64,000 bases of DNA from Actinoplanes sp. M2I2 (GTDB taxonomy: Bacteria > Actinomycetota > Actinomycetes > Mycobacteriales > Micromonosporaceae). Where the stretch lies: the NCBI RefSeq assembly GCF_023544445.1, contig NZ_JALPVJ010000002.1, forward strand, positions 434,001 through 498,000, written 5' to 3'. Positions 51,296-60,145 of this stretch are shown piece by piece. The first letter of the stretch is position 1; every line of letters starts with the position of its first letter. The notes under the pieces were generated by a model, which had not been told where the DNA came from, did no database searches, and saw nothing but the letters and a program-made list of their open reading frames with translations. Position numbers and translations under genes: made by a program.

Positions 51296-52756
51296 CTATC
51301 GGGACTTGTCCACGGCCAGCCCGGCCGCGCCCAGGACAGCCTCCTCCTCGACCTCCCAGGTGGACACGGCCTCCGGGCGGTGGCGGGGCAGGGCGAAGGC
51401 GACCAGGGCCGCCGCGGCCAGGGCGAGTGCCGTGCCGGTGGCGAAGATGACCACGAACTGGGCCTCGTGCGGGAACGGCGCGCCCGGCACCAGGTTGCGG
51501 GTCACCATCGTGACCACGAACGCGGTGCCCAGGGACATGCCGACCGTGCGGGCGATCGAGTTCACGCTGTTGGCGATGCCGGTCTCCGCCGGCGGCACGT
51601 TGTCGATCAGCAGGGCCGGCAGGGCCGCGTACCCGATGGTGACTCCGGTGTTGACGGCCAGGGCGCCGACGATCACCTGCCACGTGGCGCCGTGCAGGAA
51701 CGTGAGCATCGCGAAGCCGGCGCCCGAGATCAGAGCGGCGATGGTCAGCGTGGCCTGGGCGCCGAGGCGGGACACCAGGCGACCGCCGAGCGGCGCCGTG
51801 ACGATCCCGCTCGCGTTGCCGGGGAGCAGATAGACCAGGCTCGCCGCCAGCACGGTGGAGCCGAAGCCGTACCCGGCCACCGCGGGCGGGGTCTGCACCA
51901 GGGCGGAGACCGCGAGGAAGACGGCGAACATCGCGAAGCCGAGGAACGAGCCGGCGACGTTCGCGACCACGATCGGGCGGTGGGTCAGCATGCGGGTGCT
52001 GACCAGCGGCTGGGTGATCCGCCGCTCGACCACGACGAACACGGTCAGGACCACGGCCGCGGCCACGAGCAGGCCGATCACCCGCGCCGAGCCCCAGCCC
52101 CAGCCGTTGCCCTCCTCGAGCGGCAGCAGGAGCAGCACCAGGCCGAGCCCGAGCAGGCCGGCGCCGATCAGGTCGAGCCGGCCGGTGGCCGCGGCCGGCC
52201 GGCGAGGGAGGGCGACCACGCCGGCGACGCCGACCACGCTGAGCGCGGTGGCCAGCCAGAACAGCTGGTGGTAGTCGCCACCGTCGCGCATTAGCAGGCC
52301 GGTGACCGTCAGGCCGGCTCCGGCCCCGACCGCCAGCATGCCGCTGACCAGCGCCATCGCGCCGGTCAGGCGGGCCGGTGGCAGCTCCTCGCGCAGCACG
52401 CCGATGGCCAGCGGGAACAGGCCGAAGCTGGCCGCCTGGGCGACCCGGGCGACGAGCAGCAGGGACAGGTCGGTGGTGGTGGCCGCGAGCACCGACCCGG
52501 CCAGCACGACGATCAGGATGCCGAGCATCACCGGGCGGCGCCCGTGCAGGTCGCCGAGCCGGCCGAGGACGGGGGTGAGCACCGCGGCGGCGAGCAGGTT
52601 GGCGGTCACCACCCAGCTGGCCGAGGTGGCCGAGACGTCGAGGTCGGCCCGGATGTCGGCGATGACCGGCACGACCAGGGTCTGCAGGGCGGACACGAGC
52701 AGGACGACGTAGCACGCGACCGGCAGCGCGAGCCGGGACGGCGAGGGGGACGGCAT
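51296..52756 (-). CDS. MFS drug exporter of the DHA2 (EmrB/QacA) type
   Basis: A 486-residue transporter with 14 predicted TMs. Characteristic sequences are SALQTLVVPVIADIRADLDV, SWVVTANLLAAAVLTPVLGR, DLHGRRPVML (loop 2-3) and GTGTALA-like helices near the C-terminus. Actinobacterial members export drugs or natural products. ATG at 52756 lies six bases after TAGGTT (leaderless). The divergent TetR gene is separated by a 100-bp gap with an imperfect palindrome, so this exporter is likely inducible by its substrates. Confidence 0.9.
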   Translation of the reverse strand: MPSPSPSRLALPVACYVVLLVSALQTLVVPVIADIRADLDVSATSASWVVTANLLAAAVLTPVLGRLGDLHGRRPVMLGILIVVLAGSVLAATTTDLSLLLVARVAQAASFGLFPLAIGVLREELPPARLTGAMALVSGMLAVGAGAGLTVTGLLMRDGGDYHQLFWLATALSVVGVAGVVALPRRPAAATGRLDLIGAGLLGLGLVLLLLPLEEGNGWGWGSARVIGLLVAAAVVLTVFVVVERRITQPLVSTRMLTHRPIVVANVAGSFLGFAMFAVFLAVSALVQTPPAVAGYGFGSTVLAASLVYLLPGNASGIVTAPLGGRLVSRLGAQATLTIAALISGAGFAMLTFLHGATWQVIVGALAVNTGVTIGYAALPALLIDNVPPAETGIANSVNSIARTVGMSLGTAFVVTMVTRNLVPGAPFPHEAQFVVIFATGTALALAAAALVAFALPRHRPEAVSTWEVEEEAVLGAAGLAVDKSR

Positions 52757-52783
52757 GAGCCGAACCTAGACGCGCAGCCGACG

Positions 52784-52806
52784 TTTCTCAACACCGTGTC
52801 GAAAAT
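52784..52806. promoter_or_regulatory. Candidate TetR operator
   Basis: An imperfect palindrome centred on C at 52795: TTTCTCAACAC on the left versus GTGTCGAAAAT on the right. The inner ACAC-C-GTGT is perfect and outer positions partly match. It lies between the divergent exporter and TetR starts. Confidence 0.5.
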
Positions 52807-52856
52807 AAGAGATGTGACGACGGTTGCCCTCGACGACGAGGTTGTACGATCGGCGC

Positions 52857-53483
52857 GTGCCAGCCATCGGGAGCCGTCGCCGACCCACCAAGGGCGATCA
52901 GCGCGAGCGCGCCCTGCTCGACGCCGCCCGGGTCGTCTTCCGGGAGAAGCCGATCAGTCAGGTCACCATCGACGAGCTGGCCGGCGCGGCCGGCATCGCG
53001 CGCTCGGGCTTCTACTTCTACTTCGAGTCCAAGCAGGCGCTGCTGGCCGCGCTGGTCGACCAGGTGATCGGCGAGAACGATCTGGAGATGGCCGAGTGGC
53101 TGGCCTCCGACGGGCTCGACCGGGTCGCGCTGCGGCTGGGGCTGGGCCGGGCGCTGAGCCGGTGGAAGGCCGACGGTCGCTGGCTGCGCGAGGCGTTCAT
53201 CAACCCGGACCCCGGCCCCGACGTGCAGCAGATCCGCGACCGGCTGGTCGCCGCGGGCTGCTCGGCGTTCAGCCGGCGCATCGAACGCGACGTGCGGGCC
53301 GGGCTCGCCGTCATGGGTCAGCCTCAATTGCTGGCCCGGATGGCGGTCAACCTGCGCAGCGTGACGTTCGCCGACGCCTACGCCGACCCGGACGCCTATC
53401 CCGACGACGAGCTGCTCGACACCCTGACCGACGCGATCCTGCGCCTGGTCTACGGCGTGACCCCCGACCAGCGGGCGAGCTGA
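52857..53483 (+). CDS. TetR-family repressor of the divergent exporter
   Basis: A 208-residue TetR protein: the N-terminal helix-turn-helix has QRERALLDAARVVFREKPIS, IDELAGAAGIARSGFYFYFE (quoted in pieces), and the remainder has a large ligand pocket with WLREAFINPDPGPDVQQIRD. It resembles EthR-like TetR proteins. GTG start six bases after TACGAT (52845-52850), so leaderless. It probably controls the DHA2 exporter and itself. Its end is 40 bp from the convergent ThrE gene end. Confidence 0.88.
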   Translation: MPAIGSRRRPTKGDQRERALLDAARVVFREKPISQVTIDELAGAAGIARSGFYFYFESKQALLAALVDQVIGENDLEMAEWLASDGLDRVALRLGLGRALSRWKADGRWLREAFINPDPGPDVQQIRDRLVAAGCSAFSRRIERDVRAGLAVMGQPQLLARMAVNLRSVTFADAYADPDAYPDDELLDTLTDAILRLVYGVTPDQRAS

Positions 53484-53523
53484 AGGGCCTCAGGCCCGGC
53501 GGACGGGCTGAGGGGGGGCCGGG

Positions 53524-54900
53524 TCAGGTCCGGCGGGCCCGGGCGCGGCTGCGGGCCCGGGCACCGGGCCGGGCGACGAAATCGCCCAGGGCCACGCCGG
53601 CGGCCAGGGCGAGCCCGATGGCCAGCGCCAGCGTGATGGTGACCAGACCGTCGACCACCTGCTGGGTGGCCAGCTGATAGAAGCCGCGGTACGCGGTGAG
53701 CCCCGGCAGCAGCGGAATGATCCCCGACAGCACGATGACCTGGGAGTGCACCCGCCCCCAGCGACGGGTCAGGCCGGTCGCCAGGCCGACGGCGACCGCA
53801 GCGACGCCGGTGGCCGTCACCGCGCCCGAACCGGCGAAGAGCGTGAGCGAGCCGCAGACGGCCCAGGCCATGCCACCGGTCAGCGCGGCCGCGGGCAGCG
53901 AGCGCAGCGGCGCGTAGGACGCCAGCGCGAACATTCCCGCCGCGGTGGCCGCGGCGAACGTCGAGAGCCCGAACTGGGCGACGTCGGCGCCGACCGGTTC
54001 GGCCGGGTCGAGGGTGACGCCGAAGCGCAGGCCGAGTTTGAGGCCGAGGATGACACCGGCGAGCAGCCCGGCCGACAGCAGCGCGATCTCGGCGGAGCGG
54101 CCGGCCGCGGTGACGTAGTAGCCCGAGATCGCGTCGCGCGTCGCGCTCATCACCGACAGGCCGGAGAGCAGGGCCGTGACGCACCCGGCGATGACCAGCG
54201 ACGGTTGGGTGCCCGGCGGCAGGACGCCGGTCGCGAACACCGCCACCGTGGCCACGGTGGCCACCAGGCCGCCGGTGACCTGCAGGAAGAACGACGGGAC
54301 GCCCGACCGGTTGAGCAGGCGGCCGATGCGGTCGATGAGGGCGGTGACGACGAACGCGGTCAGGCCGATGAGCACCGAGCCGCCGAGCAGCAGGGCGACC
54401 GCGGCGGCCAGGCCGCCCCAGCCGACGGTGGCGACCCAGCGGGGGTACGGGTGCCGGGCCGCCGTGGCCCGGGTGAGCGCGGTCGTGGCCGCCTCCGTCG
54501 TCATCCGCCCGCTCGTCACCTGCTCGACGAGGTCGGTGACCGACGCCAGCCGGGTGAGGTCGGTCGTGCGGTAGTTCACGATCCGCATCGAGTTGACCGG
54601 CGCGGCCACCATCCCGCGATGGCAGCACATGGCGATCGAGTTGAAGGTGATGTCGACGTCCACGGTGGGCAGCCCGCACGCCGCGGCGAGCCGGGTCATC
54701 GTCTCGGCCGTGTCGCCGGCCGGTTCGCCGCTGGACAGCAGCACCTCGCCGACGCCCATGCACAGGTCGACGACCTGGACGACCTCGGCGTCGGACGGCA
54801 TCTCGGGGCCGACCGGCCGCAGGAAGGCGGCGGTCGGCGGGCCGCCCTCGAGCAGTTCGCGACGCAGGCGACCGCGGAGCCGTCCGGGGATACGAAACAT
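53524..54900 (-). CDS. Threonine/serine exporter ThrE family protein
   Basis: A 458-residue membrane protein. A cytoplasmic N-terminal domain (~30-165; VDLCMGVGEVLLSSGEPAGD, DVDITFNSIAMCCHRGM) resembles ThrE's amphipathic domain, followed by about ten TMs (GGLAAAVALLLGGSVLIGL ... GIIPLLPGLTAYRGFYQL). ThrE of Corynebacterium exports threonine and serine with proton motive force. ATG at 54900 with GGGGGGAG seven bases upstream (a TTG/CTG pair precedes). It stands alone, divergent from the GH3 gene. Confidence 0.9.
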   Translation of the reverse strand: MFRIPGRLRGRLRRELLEGGPPTAAFLRPVGPEMPSDAEVVQVVDLCMGVGEVLLSSGEPAGDTAETMTRLAAACGLPTVDVDITFNSIAMCCHRGMVAAPVNSMRIVNYRTTDLTRLASVTDLVEQVTSGRMTTEAATTALTRATAARHPYPRWVATVGWGGLAAAVALLLGGSVLIGLTAFVVTALIDRIGRLLNRSGVPSFFLQVTGGLVATVATVAVFATGVLPPGTQPSLVIAGCVTALLSGLSVMSATRDAISGYYVTAAGRSAEIALLSAGLLAGVILGLKLGLRFGVTLDPAEPVGADVAQFGLSTFAAATAAGMFALASYAPLRSLPAAALTGGMAWAVCGSLTLFAGSGAVTATGVAAVAVGLATGLTRRWGRVHSQVIVLSGIIPLLPGLTAYRGFYQLATQQVVDGLVTITLALAIGLALAAGVALGDFVARPGARARSRARARRT

Positions 54901-55013
54901 CAGCAAGCTCCCCCCGGAAAGATGTGATCACGAGAACCCTAGCGGTGACCCCCGCATCCGCGGCTCGGAGAGCTCCCGGCGGCGACGTTCACACGGTGGA
55001 CACGGTGTTGTAA

Positions 55014-55027
55014 TGGGAGCGCTCCCA
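55014..55027. promoter_or_regulatory. CebR box
   Basis: TGGGAGCGCTCCCA is a perfect 14-bp palindrome identical to the CebR (LacI-family, cellobiose-responsive) binding sequence of Streptomyces. It is 17 bp upstream of the GH3 start and would place this gene under cellobiose/cello-oligosaccharide control. The regulator gene is not in the window. Confidence 0.85.
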
Positions 55028-55044
55028 TGTGACGATGACGGTCA

Positions 55045-57300
55045 ATGTCTGAACGGCGTGGGGGTCCGGCTGTGCGCTTGTCGAAAACGTCTCGGTGCCT
55101 GGCTGCGGCCGTGCTCCTCGGAGCTGTCACGGTGCCCGTCGGGCCCGCGACGGCCGCGGCTGTGCTGCCCTATCAGGACCCGTCGCTGCCGATCGCCACG
55201 CGCGTCTCCGACCTGCTCGGGCGGATGAGCCTCGACGACAAGGTCGGCCAGATGACGCAGTCCGAGCGGGGGACCACCACGGCCGCCGACGTCACCGGGT
55301 ACCGGGTGGGCTCGGTGCTCTCGGGTGGCGGCTCGGCGCCGTCGCCCAACACCCCGGCCGGGTGGGCCGACATGTACGACACCTACCAGCGCGGCGCGCT
55401 CGCGACTCCGCTGCGGATCCCGATCCTCTACGGCGTCGACGCCGTGCACGGCAACAACAACGTGCCGGGCTCGACGATCTTCCCGCACAACATCGGCCTG
55501 GGCGCCACCCGCGATCCCGCGCTGATCGAGCGGATCGGCCGGGCCACCGCCGAGGAGGTCGCCGGGGCCGGGCTGGACTGGACGTTCGCGCCCTGCCTGT
55601 GCGTGGCGCGCAATGACCGGTGGGGGCGCACCTACGAGTCGTACGGGGAGAAGCCGGAGCTTGCGACGGCCATGACCACCATCGTGGACGGTCTGCAGGA
55701 CAACGGGGTGCTGGCGACGGCGAAGCACTACGTGGGGGACGGCGGCACCACCGGCGGCGTCGACCAGGGCGACACCGCGATCAGCGAGGCCGAGCTGCGG
55801 GCCGTGCACCTGCCGCCGTTCGCCGCGGCGATCGAGCGCGGCGTCGGCTCGGTGATGGTCTCGTACAGCAGCTTCAACGGGGCCAAGCTGCACGGCCACC
55901 GCTACCTGATCACCGATCTGCTCAAGGGCGAGCTGGGCTTCACCGGTTTCGTGGTCTCGGACTGGGCCGCCGTCGACCAGTTGGACGGGCAGCGCGGCTT
56001 CACCCAGGCCGAGGTGGTCACCGCCGTCAACGCCGGGCTCGACATGGTGATGGTGCCGGCCGACTGGAAGACGTTCGTGGGCTACCTGCGCGCCGCCGTG
56101 CAGGCCGGGCAGATCCCGATGGCCCGGGTCGACGACGCCAACCGCCGCATCCTGACCAAGAAGTTCGAGCTGGGCCTGTTCGAGCAGCCGTACGCGGACC
56201 GCGGCTCGGCTTCGACCATCGGCGGCGCCGAGCATCGCGCGCTCGCCCGGCAGGCCGTCCGCCAGTCGCAGGTGCTGCTCAAGAAGGGGATCCTGCCGCT
56301 GGCCAAGAGCGGCGGCAAGATTTTCGTGGCCGGCAAGAGCGCCGACGACATCGGCAACCAGAGCGGCGGGTGGACGCTGAGCTGGCAGGGCGCGAGCGGC
56401 AACACGGTGCCCGGCACGTCGGTCCTGACCGGGATCCGCGCCGCCGTCGGCAGCGGCGCCACCGTGACCTACAACCGCGACGGCACCGGCATCGACAACA
56501 CCTACCGCGCGGCGATCGCCGTGGTCGGCGAGACACCGTACGCCGAAGGGCAGGGCGACCGGACCGGCTCGCTCGCCCTGGACGCGACGGACCGGGCCAC
56601 GCTGTCCCGGCTGCGGGCGACCGGCGTGCCCGTCATCGTGGTGCTGGTGTCCGGCCGGCCGCTCGACATCGCCACGGAGATCGACGGCTGGAACGCCCTG
56701 ATCGCGGCCTGGCTGCCCGGCAGTGAGGGCGCCGGGGTGGCCGACGTGCTGTTCGGCGACCACGCGCCGACCGGGAAGCTGCCGGTGACCTGGATGCAGT
56801 CGGCCGCGCAGCAACCGATCAACGACGGCGACGGCAAGACACCCCTCTTCCCGTACGGCTTCGGGCTGACCTATGCCGACCCGCCGGCGCCCACGCCGAC
56901 CCCGGCGCCCACGCCGACGCCGACCCCGGCGCCCACGCCGACTCCGACCCCGTCGCCCACGCCGACTCCGACTCCGTCGGCCGCGTCGTGCCGGGTGCGG
57001 TACACCACCAGCGACTGGGGTTCGGGCTTCACCGGCACGGTCGCGCTGACCAACACCGGCCCGGCGGCGATCCCGTCCTGGGCCCTGACCTGGACGTTCG
57101 GCGGTGGTCAGGCGGTCACCCAGGCGTGGTCGGCGCGGGTCAGCCAGAGCGGCTCGGTGGTCACCGCCACCGGCGAGGCCTGGAGCTCCTCGCTGGCGCC
57201 GGGCGCGACGGTCAGCTTCGGCTTCAACGGCTCGCACCCCGGCGCCAACCCCCGGCCCGGGTCGTTCAGCCTCAACGGCTCCGCGTGCGCCACGGAATGA
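55045..57300 (+). CDS. Secreted GH3 beta-glucosidase with C-terminal CBM2 cellulose-binding module
   Basis: A 751-residue secreted enzyme: an N-terminal signal peptide (LAAAVLLGAVTVPVGPATAAA), GH3 N domain (~45-360; VDAVHGNNNVPG, YGEKPELATAMTTIVDGLQ, KHYVGDGGT) and nucleophile Asp306 in GFVVSDWAAV. The GH3 C domain runs to ~610 (RQSQVLLKKGILPLAKSGGK ... VVGETPYAEGQGDRTGSLAL), then a Pro-Thr linker (TPTPAPTPTPTPAPT) and CBM2 (~650-751; SDWGSGFTGTVALTNTG, PSWALTWTFGGGQAVTQAWS). It hydrolyses cellobiose and cello-oligosaccharides while bound to cellulose or chitin. The CebR box upstream fits. The stop codon begins an 18-bp repeat array. Confidence 0.93.
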   Translation: MSERRGGPAVRLSKTSRCLAAAVLLGAVTVPVGPATAAAVLPYQDPSLPIATRVSDLLGRMSLDDKVGQMTQSERGTTTAADVTGYRVGSVLSGGGSAPSPNTPAGWADMYDTYQRGALATPLRIPILYGVDAVHGNNNVPGSTIFPHNIGLGATRDPALIERIGRATAEEVAGAGLDWTFAPCLCVARNDRWGRTYESYGEKPELATAMTTIVDGLQDNGVLATAKHYVGDGGTTGGVDQGDTAISEAELRAVHLPPFAAAIERGVGSVMVSYSSFNGAKLHGHRYLITDLLKGELGFTGFVVSDWAAVDQLDGQRGFTQAEVVTAVNAGLDMVMVPADWKTFVGYLRAAVQAGQIPMARVDDANRRILTKKFELGLFEQPYADRGSASTIGGAEHRALARQAVRQSQVLLKKGILPLAKSGGKIFVAGKSADDIGNQSGGWTLSWQGASGNTVPGTSVLTGIRAAVGSGATVTYNRDGTGIDNTYRAAIAVVGETPYAEGQGDRTGSLALDATDRATLSRLRATGVPVIVVLVSGRPLDIATEIDGWNALIAAWLPGSEGAGVADVLFGDHAPTGKLPVTWMQSAAQQPINDGDGKTPLFPYGFGLTYADPPAPTPTPAPTPTPTPAPTPTPTPSPTPTPTPSAASCRVRYTTSDWGSGFTGTVALTNTGPAAIPSWALTWTFGGGQAVTQAWSARVSQSGSVVTATGEAWSSSLAPGATVSFGFNGSHPGANPRPGSFSLNGSACATE

Positions 57301-57437
57301 AGGCGCGCCACGGAATGAAGGTGCGCCACGGAATGAAGGTGCGCCACGGAATGAAGGCGCGCTACGGAATGAAGGCGCGCTACGGAGTGAGGGCGCGCCA
57401 CGGAATGAAGGTGCGCTACGGAATGAAGGTGCGCTAC
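57298..57437. repeat. 18-bp tandem repeats beginning at the GH3 stop codon
   Basis: Seven full 18-bp units of the form TGAAGGTGCGCCACGGAA (positions 57298, 57316, 57334, 57352, 57370, 57388 and 57406) and one degenerate unit from 57424. Units vary mainly at C/T of GCGCC and GTGCG. The first TGA is the GH3 stop and the last unit reaches the stop of the convergent gene (57434-57436). Every unit keeps an in-frame TGA. Confidence 0.9.
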
Positions 57438-57844
57438 CGGATGAGCGCGGCGACCAGCGCGACCGCCGCCGCGAGCGCGCGTACGCGGTCGGCTCGCAGC
57501 AGCCGGCGGATGCGGTCGGCGTCGTGGCCGTGCCCGAGCCGGCCGTGCGCGGGAGCGGCCGCGAACGCCGTCACCGCCATCGCCACGGCGGTCGCGGCCA
57601 CCGCCACCCACGTCCAGACGCTCGGATCCGACCACAGCGCCCACCCGCAGGCCACCAGCAGGGATCCGTAGACGACGGCGACCACCGGCGTGATGGCCCG
57701 GGAATGGGCGCGGTGGGCGGCCGTCCACTGCTCCGCGGGCACGCGGGCCAGCGCCGGATAGACGAGCGCGGTCACGGTCGCCTGGAAGCCGAGATGGACG
57801 GCGGTGGCGGTGAGCAGTGCGGTCGCGGCTGAAGTGTCAGGCAT
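57434..57844 (-). CDS. Small four-TM membrane protein, unknown function
   Basis: A 136-residue protein with about four TMs: [59 protein letters not shown] and a short one near the C-terminus. [20 protein letters not shown] links the last two. The layout is reminiscent of DUF1772-like proteins, but I would not assign a family. The ATG at 57844 is shared with the promoter region of the divergent RCC1 gene. The stop lies inside the 18-bp repeat array. Confidence 0.65.
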   Translation of the reverse strand: MPDTSAATALLTATAVHLGFQATVTALVYPALARVPAEQWTAAHRAHSRAITPVVAVVYGSLLVACGWALWSDPSVWTWVAVAATAVAMAVTAFAAAPAHGRLGHGHDADRIRRLLRADRVRALAAAVALVAALIR

Positions 57845-57872
57845 GGATGTTCGTCCTAGGAGGAGTCAGCAC

Positions 57873-59012
57873 ATGAAGCAGTTCCGAGCCGTACTGATCA
57901 TGATCGGCGCGGTGATAGCCGCCGTCGGCGCCCTCGCCGCGCCCGCGTCCGCCGCTCCGGCCCCCGCCGCCGTGGCCACCGGTTACTCGCACACCTGTGC
58001 CGTCCGTACCGGAGGCGCCCTGTGGTGCTGGGGTGGCAACGCGAGCGGCCAGCTCGGCGACGGCACCACGACCAGCCGCACCGCCCCGGTCCGCGTCGGC
58101 GAGGCCACGTCCTGGGCCCGGGTCGACGGCGGCACGAGCTACAACTGCGGCGTCCGTACGGACGGAACGCTGTGGTGCTGGGGCAGCAACACCCGCGGCC
58201 AGCTCGGCGACGGCAGCACCGCCCGGCGCACCGCCCCGGTGCAGGTCGGCAGCGCGACCACGTGGGCCAGTGTGAGCGCCGGGGACAGCCACACGTGCGC
58301 CGTCCGTACCGAGGGAACCCTGTGGTGCTGGGGCTTCAACCGCTTCGGGCAGCTGGGCGACGGCGCCGCCGTCTACACCGCGACCAGCCCGATCCAGGTC
58401 GGCACGGCGACCACCTGGGCGAGCGTCACGGCCGGCTTCGCGCACACCTGCGCCTCGCGCACCGACGGCACCCTGTGGTGCTGGGGCGACAGCTCGACCG
58501 GTCAGCTCGGCACCGGCGCCCTCGGCTACAAGACCACCCCGACCCAGGTCGGCGCCGCGACAACCTGGTCCGACGTGACGGCCGGCTATCTGTTCACCTG
58601 TGCCACCCGCACCGACGGCACCCTGTGGTGCTGGGGCGAGAACGGCTACGGGCAACTGGGCGTCAGCGGCATTTACCAGGCCGCGCCGGTCCAGGTCGGC
58701 AGTGTCAGCTCGTGGACGGGCGTCAGCGCGAGCTTCGACACGGCCTGCGCGACCCGGACCGACGGCAGCCTGTGGTGCTGGGGCAACAACGCCTCCGGTC
58801 AGCTGGCCGACGGCACCACCACCCACCGCTGGACCCCGACCCGGATCGGCACGGCGACCACGTGGACGGCCGACACCGCGGCCGGCTACCACAACTGCGG
58901 TCTCCGTACGGACGGCGGCCTGTGGTGCTGGGGCAACAACGACAACGCGCAGCTGGGCGACGGCACCACGACCCAGCGCCGGGCTCCTCAGCTGGTCACG
59001 CTCCCGAGCTGA
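57873..59012 (+). CDS. Secreted RCC1-type seven-bladed beta-propeller protein
   Basis: A 379-residue protein with an N-terminal signal peptide ([21 protein letters not shown]). Seven repeats of ~50 residues follow, each with LWCWG after a (T/A)DG or (E)G turn (positions ~55, 107, 159, 213, 266, 318, 370). Cysteine pairs CxxR / CW in each repeat suggest disulfides within blades. Eukaryotic RCC1 is a nucleotide exchange factor; bacterial secreted versions probably bind carbohydrate or protein and no catalytic motif is visible. ATG with AGGAGG seven bases upstream. Its end overlaps the SGNH gene by 25 bp. Confidence 0.88.
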   Translation: MKQFRAVLIMIGAVIAAVGALAAPASAAPAPAAVATGYSHTCAVRTGGALWCWGGNASGQLGDGTTTSRTAPVRVGEATSWARVDGGTSYNCGVRTDGTLWCWGSNTRGQLGDGSTARRTAPVQVGSATTWASVSAGDSHTCAVRTEGTLWCWGFNRFGQLGDGAAVYTATSPIQVGTATTWASVTAGFAHTCASRTDGTLWCWGDSSTGQLGTGALGYKTTPTQVGAATTWSDVTAGYLFTCATRTDGTLWCWGENGYGQLGVSGIYQAAPVQVGSVSSWTGVSASFDTACATRTDGSLWCWGNNASGQLADGTTTHRWTPTRIGTATTWTADTAAGYHNCGLRTDGGLWCWGNNDNAQLGDGTTTQRRAPQLVTLPS

Positions 59013-60145
59013 CCGAACACCCGCTCGGCGAAGCGTTCGCCCATCATCCGGTGCGTGGCGGCGTCCGGATGCAGCTGATCCGGCAGCGGCAGCGTCGCGA
59101 AGTCGGCCTCACCGTACAACTCTCGTCCGTCGAGATAGGACAGGTGCGGGTCGGTCTTCGCGCGCTGGGCGACTATGCGGGCCAGCTCGTCGCGGATGAC
59201 GGTGAGCGTCAGCTTGCCCGCGGCCCGCTCGGCCGGATCGCCGGTGGCGACGAAGCTGACCCGGCCCTCGCGCAGGGCGGCCAGGTCGAAGGCGCCGGGG
59301 CCGGGGGTGTCCTCGTGGATCGGGCAGAGGATCGGCGAGACGACCAGCAGCGGCGTCTCCGGGTGGCCCTCGCGCAGGGTGTCGAGGAAGCCGTGCACGG
59401 CCGGGCCGAAGGCGCGCAGCCGCATCAGGTCGGCGTTGACCACGTTGATGCCGATCTTGACGCTGATCAGGTCGGCCGGGAGGTCCCGCATGGTCCGCGC
59501 GGTGAACGGGTCGAGCAGGGCGCTGCCGCCCAGGCCGAGGTTGGTCAGCTCGACCCGGCCGCGCGCCGCCGCGACGGCGGGCCAGGTCGTGCTCGGGCTC
59601 GCCGCGTCCGAGCCGTGGCTGATGGAGCTGCCGTGGTGCAGCCACAGCGGCCTGCCGGGGGCCGGCGCGGGCTCGACCGGCTCGTCCGTCCGCAGCTCGA
59701 CCAGTTCGGTCTTCTCGTTGTGGGGCAACCAGATCTCGACGGTCTTGAGGTCGCCCGAGAGCCCGGCGAAGCGCGCGCGGCCGGGCTCTCCGGGGCGGGC
59801 CTCGGTCGCTCCGGTGGCGAGGTCGATGGTGACGGTGGTGCCGCCGGTCACGCTCTGCTGACCGGCCAGGACACCGTCGGCGTACAGGTCGTAGACGCCC
59901 TGCGGCCGGGGCGGGGCGCCGCGGTAGACGAGCTTGGTCGGCACGGTGACGAGTTCGACGACCGAGGCCCGGGTGCGGAACACCACCCGTACGCCGGACG
60001 GCTGGGCCTCGACCGTCAGCAGCTGCGGGTCGGGGCACTGGGCGCGGGCCCACGCCGGCAGGCGGTGCGGCAGCAGCCCGTGGGCGGTCGGCTCGAGCTC
60101 GACGGCGCCGCGGATCAGGTCGGCGGTGATGGGCGTGGTGATCAT
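58988..60145 (-). CDS. SGNH/GDSL-type hydrolase
   Basis: A 385-residue hydrolase with a beta-rich N-terminal domain (~1-165) and an SGNH domain. The Ser is in [11 protein letters not shown], the Gly in [11 protein letters not shown], the Asn in [12 protein letters not shown] and the Asp-His pair in [16 protein letters not shown]. This matches the carbohydrate-esterase-like subgroup with an N-terminal jelly-roll. No signal peptide is seen, so it is cytoplasmic. ATG at 60145 overlaps the TetR stop (ATGA). Substrate unknown; an acetylated or acylated sugar is likely. Confidence 0.87.
   Translation of the reverse strand: MITTPITADLIRGAVELEPTAHGLLPHRLPAWARAQCPDPQLLTVEAQPSGVRVVFRTRASVVELVTVPTKLVYRGAPPRPQGVYDLYADGVLAGQQSVTGGTTVTIDLATGATEARPGEPGRARFAGLSGDLKTVEIWLPHNEKTELVELRTDEPVEPAPAPGRPLWLHHGSSISHGSDAASPSTTWPAVAAARGRVELTNLGLGGSALLDPFTARTMRDLPADLISVKIGINVVNADLMRLRAFGPAVHGFLDTLREGHPETPLLVVSPILCPIHEDTPGPGAFDLAALREGRVSFVATGDPAERAAGKLTLTVIRDELARIVAQRAKTDPHLSYLDGRELYGEADFATLPLPDQLHPDAATHRMMGERFAERVFGQLGSVTS

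Noticed and set aside
55045..57237. Large minus-strand frame opposite the GH3 gene
   Set aside because: Composition is antisense-like and the plus strand encodes a complete GH3-CBM2 enzyme.
57298..57437. CRISPR-like array of short repeats
   Set aside because: Repeats are contiguous 18-bp units with no unique spacers and no leader or cas genes; they are a coding-end minisatellite.
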